Positions 33,645 to 35,981 of a DNA stretch of 35,981 nt are shown here, piece after piece. The notes beneath the pieces are model-generated. The model was not told the DNA's origin. It searched no databases and worked only from the letters and a program-made list of their open reading frames with translations. The number at the start of each line of letters is the position of its first letter. Position 1 is the first letter of the stretch. The translations under genes were made by a program, and so were the position numbers. Source of the DNA: JBGSKV01 sp041740975 (GTDB lineage Bacteria > Bdellovibrionota_B > Oligoflexia > Oligoflexales > JALZUQ01); contig JBGSKV010000035.1 of the NCBI GenBank assembly GCA_041740975.1, positions 1 to 35,981 on the forward strand. Direction: 5' to 3'.

Positions 33645-34421
33645 ATGAGAGCGTTCATTGCAAAATTTGTAATAATTTCAATTACTAGTCTGATTTTGAC
33701 GAGCTGCCAAACCACGCAGTCGAAACAAGATGACATAGACCTCGAATCTGAAAAAGGCATCATTGTCTCCTACATAAACTCAGGCGAGCAGCAAACAGCT
33801 CTGAAGCGACTGCGAAAAATCCTGGCAACGCAACCTCAGGATGCCGAGTTGCAAAACTTAATGGGCATCGTTCAGCTGTCACTCAAGAATTACCAACGAG
33901 CGATTCAGCATTTTGAAATGAGCTACAAAGCTGACCCCAAGCCACTTGTCAAACTCAACATTAGTTCTGCTTACATCGAAATGGGCAATCACAAAGCAGC
34001 GCGCGTCATCCTCGCGAAACTCGCAAAAGACGAAGGCCCGGGCTCCTACACAATGAAGGAACGCCTTTATCACAATTTAGGCTATTCGTACGAGACGACC
34101 GACAACTTCGATACGGCCATCAAGATGTACAAAAAAGCGATTGAAGAAAACCCTGCTTATCACATGAGTTGGTTACAACTGGGTCGCGTCTATGAAAAAC
34201 AAAAAAATATTCCTAAGGCCGTAGAATCACTTGAACGCGCCCTTGAGTTTTGCCAGTCGTGCTTGGAGCCAGCCGAGGAACTTTTTATGGTGCATATGAG
34301 CAACGGCAAAGTCTTACAAGCCAAAGCTACTCTGCAAAAGTATTTGGCAAGCGATGACATCTCCACATTTAATAAAACACGCGCTCGACAGTTATTAAGT
34401 GGGATCACAGCCAAAAAATAG
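33645..34421 (+). CDS. PilF/PilW-like TPR lipoprotein
   Basis: This 258-residue protein has a signal peptide ending LILTSC, so Cys21 would be lipidated. At least four TPR-like helical repeats follow from about residue 38 (ALKRLRKILATQPQDAEL, YQRAIQHFEMSYKADPKP, YHNLGYSYETTDNFDTAIKMYKKAIEENP and AVESLERALEF). It resembles PilF/PilW outer-membrane pilotins needed for PilQ secretin assembly in type IV pili, though TPR lipoproteins serve many roles. Divergent rodZ and downstream ctpA are the neighbours. Ribosome-binding site AGGGAGG is very good. A link to the secretin-like gene at the window edge is only suggestive. Confidence 0.82.
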   Translation: MRAFIAKFVIISITSLILTSCQTTQSKQDDIDLESEKGIIVSYINSGEQQTALKRLRKILATQPQDAELQNLMGIVQLSLKNYQRAIQHFEMSYKADPKPLVKLNISSAYIEMGNHKAARVILAKLAKDEGPGSYTMKERLYHNLGYSYETTDNFDTAIKMYKKAIEENPAYHMSWLQLGRVYEKQKNIPKAVESLERALEFCQSCLEPAEELFMVHMSNGKVLQAKATLQKYLASDDISTFNKTRARQLLSGITAKK

Positions 34422-34489
34422 CTAAGATCGTTTGGCTTCGAACCTCATTGGTACCGATCTCTATTCGCTTGCACTTATAAGGATAAGCT

Positions 34490-35737
34490 ATGTTCAGTAT
34501 TCGCAACGTCGTTGGCTGGAGTCTGTTTTTTACGACTGCTATAGCCGGACTCAGCTTCGCAAAAGATGCAACTTTGGAAATTGAAGATCGATATCAGTCT
34601 TTAGAAACTTTTAGCCGCGTGTTGTTTTTTGTAGAGTCACTTTATTATGACGAGAAAAAATCGGAACAAGATGTACTGATAGACGACGCCATCAAGGGTA
34701 TTACGGAACGCCTCGATCCGCACTCTATGTACTTGCCGCAGAAAGCTTTCCAACAATTCACCGTCGATACAAAGGGTAAGTTTGGTGGCATTGGGGTCAT
34801 CGTTTCGCAAGAACGCGATAAACTTATCGTAGTTTCCCCCATTGAAGACACTCCCGCGGATCGTGCCGGTATTGTTACGGGTGACGAAATCATTGCTATC
34901 GACGGCAAAAAAATTGAAGAAATCAAAAATTCTGATGTTATGGGCCTTATGAGTGGCAGACCAGGAACCTACGTCGAGTTACAGATTAAGCGCGCGAATG
35001 TTAAAAAAACTTTGAACTTCCGATTGCTGCGCGAAGTTATCAAGATTAAATCCGTCAAAAGAATCGCTCTCGACAAAAATTATTACTACTTCCGTGTGGT
35101 GAGCTTCCAAGAAGACACTGCCGACCAATTTGCAGAAGAAGTTGCCAAGGTGAAGGCGGATGCGAAAGGCATCATCATTGATCTTCGTGACAACCCCGGC
35201 GGACTTCTCGATCGCGCTATTCAAATGGCAGATCAGTTTATTGAAAGTGGAATCATCGTGTCTACAATCGGCAAGGACAAAACTCGAATAGAAAGAGAGT
35301 ATGCACATAAACGTGGGACGATTTCCCAAGTCCCCGTGGTTGTTCTCGTGAACGGCGGATCGGCATCTGCCTCCGAAATTGTTGCAGGCGCGTTGCAAGA
35401 TCATAATCGCGCACTCATCATTGGTACGCAGTCATTTGGAAAAGGATCCGTTCAGACTTTGTTGTCACTACCGAATGGTGCCGGTTTAAAGCTTACGGTG
35501 GCACGGTATTTTACTCCTAGTGGCAAATCGATTCATGGCCTTGGCATCAAGCCCGATATCGTGAAAGAATATATTCTCAGCGAAAAAGATCAGAAACTTA
35601 CCCCCGCTCAACGTCTCAAAAAAGATGCTCAGCTTTTGTCGGCAACTGCTTATTTGGATAACTGGGTACGACTCGCTCCAAAAAATAATGGTAAGGCTGC
35701 CGTGGTTCCACCAGAACTTCGCAAAATGAAACTATAG
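34490..35737 (+). CDS. C-terminal processing peptidase (S41, CtpA/CtpB type)
   Basis: This 415-residue exported serine protease has a signal/anchor segment at 8-24. Residues about 90-170 are a PDZ domain (KFGGIGVIV, TPADRAGIVTGDEIIAIDG). The S41 catalytic core has NPGGLLDRA, GGSASASEIVAGALQD with the nucleophile Ser (Ser293 by spacing) and SFGKGSVQ with Lys318, the Ser-Lys dyad of this family. It would trim C-termini of envelope proteins or cell-wall enzymes. The TPR lipoprotein lies 68 bp upstream; CtpA works with a TPR lipoprotein (LbcA) in Pseudomonas, so this pair is noteworthy. Its stop codon touches the second repeat element. Confidence 0.93.
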   Translation: MFSIRNVVGWSLFFTTAIAGLSFAKDATLEIEDRYQSLETFSRVLFFVESLYYDEKKSEQDVLIDDAIKGITERLDPHSMYLPQKAFQQFTVDTKGKFGGIGVIVSQERDKLIVVSPIEDTPADRAGIVTGDEIIAIDGKKIEEIKNSDVMGLMSGRPGTYVELQIKRANVKKTLNFRLLREVIKIKSVKRIALDKNYYYFRVVSFQEDTADQFAEEVAKVKADAKGIIIDLRDNPGGLLDRAIQMADQFIESGIIVSTIGKDKTRIEREYAHKRGTISQVPVVVLVNGGSASASEIVAGALQDHNRALIIGTQSFGKGSVQTLLSLPNGAGLKLTVARYFTPSGKSIHGLGIKPDIVKEYILSEKDQKLTPAQRLKKDAQLLSATAYLDNWVRLAPKNNGKAAVVPPELRKMKL

Positions 35738-35742
35738 TTAAA

Positions 35743-35981
35743 TGAACATTCGGCCGCTTCGCGGCCGGGTATCTAAATTTGCTCCGCCTTTCACAGGCGG
35801 AGCTTTTGTTTTTGCGAAGAGTTGGTCGAAATCTCCAACAGTGAGGCTCCGCCAAACCAGGTCCCTCACTCGAGCAACCGTTGCGGATGCAACTCGTGCG
35901 GGCACGCACTCGTGTGCGGAGCCTCGCCGTCACAGTTTTTACCCGATGGTTGGCTGGGACGGTTGAGCCGGCTTAGATTTG
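35743..35981. repeat. Repeat element copy 2 (partial, runs off the window)
   Basis: This is the same element as at 12985-13557 but inverted. It starts TGAAC, the CGGCCGC/GCGGCCG hairpin, then GTATCTAAATTTGCTCCGCC and the terminator. It lacks a 192-bp block that copy 1 has between two ATTT sequences. The sequence continues past the window edge. It begins 5 bp after the ctpA stop. Confidence 0.85.
35781..35813 (+). terminator. Intrinsic terminator of ctpA, inside repeat copy 2
   Basis: GCTCCGCC and GGCGGAGC form an 8-bp stem with a 7-nt loop, followed by TTTTGTTTTT. It lies about 45 bp after the ctpA stop. The same terminator occurs in copy 1. Confidence 0.88.

Noticed and set aside
1..35981. 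CRISPR arrays, tRNA/rRNA genes, prophage or defence genes
   Set aside because: I found no spaced direct repeats, cloverleaf-like sequences, phage structural genes or known defence domains.

Overview
The window looks like chromosomal DNA of a Gram-negative bacterium. It has several lipobox lipoproteins, a PlsB-type glycerol-3-phosphate acyltransferase, a RodZ-like and a CpoB/YbgF-like envelope protein, DapD and PanC. The gene families, many short lipoproteins, a REC-PilZ protein and a ferrochelatase with an internal cysteine cluster remind me of the Bdellovibrionota/'deltaproteobacterial' grade. That placement is inference from family content only. No tRNA, rRNA, CRISPR array, phage module or transposase was seen.

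Layout. 1-2548 (minus): a partial gene joining an RNA-recognition motif, a poly-glycine stretch and a secretin-like region, then an M28 peptidase lipoprotein. 2788-12984: typA, a GNAT-nitrilase fusion, photolyase, corA, a DOMON-like protein, a TIGR01777/SRPBCC fusion, a lipase lipoprotein and hemH, in alternating directions. 12985-13557: a gene-free 573-bp element with terminal inverted repeats and a built-in terminator. 13571-15294 (minus): a REC-PilZ / CPBP protease / BFD-like [2Fe-2S] operon that ends in that element. 15557-20140 (plus): a secreted hypothetical, an RlmC-like methyltransferase, tryptophan 2,3-dioxygenase, dapD and a 2Fe-2S ferredoxin. 20203-25911 (minus): dprA, a Smg/DUF494 homologue, a compact secretion-type ATPase, a cpoB-like gene, tsaD, rsmA and an Asp-rich lipoprotein. 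25997-27886 (minus): a LysM protein with a long Asn/Gln-rich segment. 28142-33431 (minus): a tight rodZ-panC-plsB-acyl-CoA dehydrogenase operon. 33645-35737 (plus): a PilF-like TPR lipoprotein and a CtpA protease. 35743 to the window end: a second copy of the repeat element, in opposite orientation.

How the genes relate. The rodZ operon links cell shape, pantothenate/CoA supply, phospholipid acylation and fatty-acid oxidation. The dprA-smg-ATPase trio suggests DNA processing or a pilus/secretion motor. hemH faces a BFD-like ferredoxin across the repeat, which may be an iron/heme neighbourhood.

The two observations most worth following are the RRM-secretin reading frame at the left edge, which could be a real fusion or a chimeric join at the poly-Gly tract, and the two-copy terminator-carrying inverted-repeat element.
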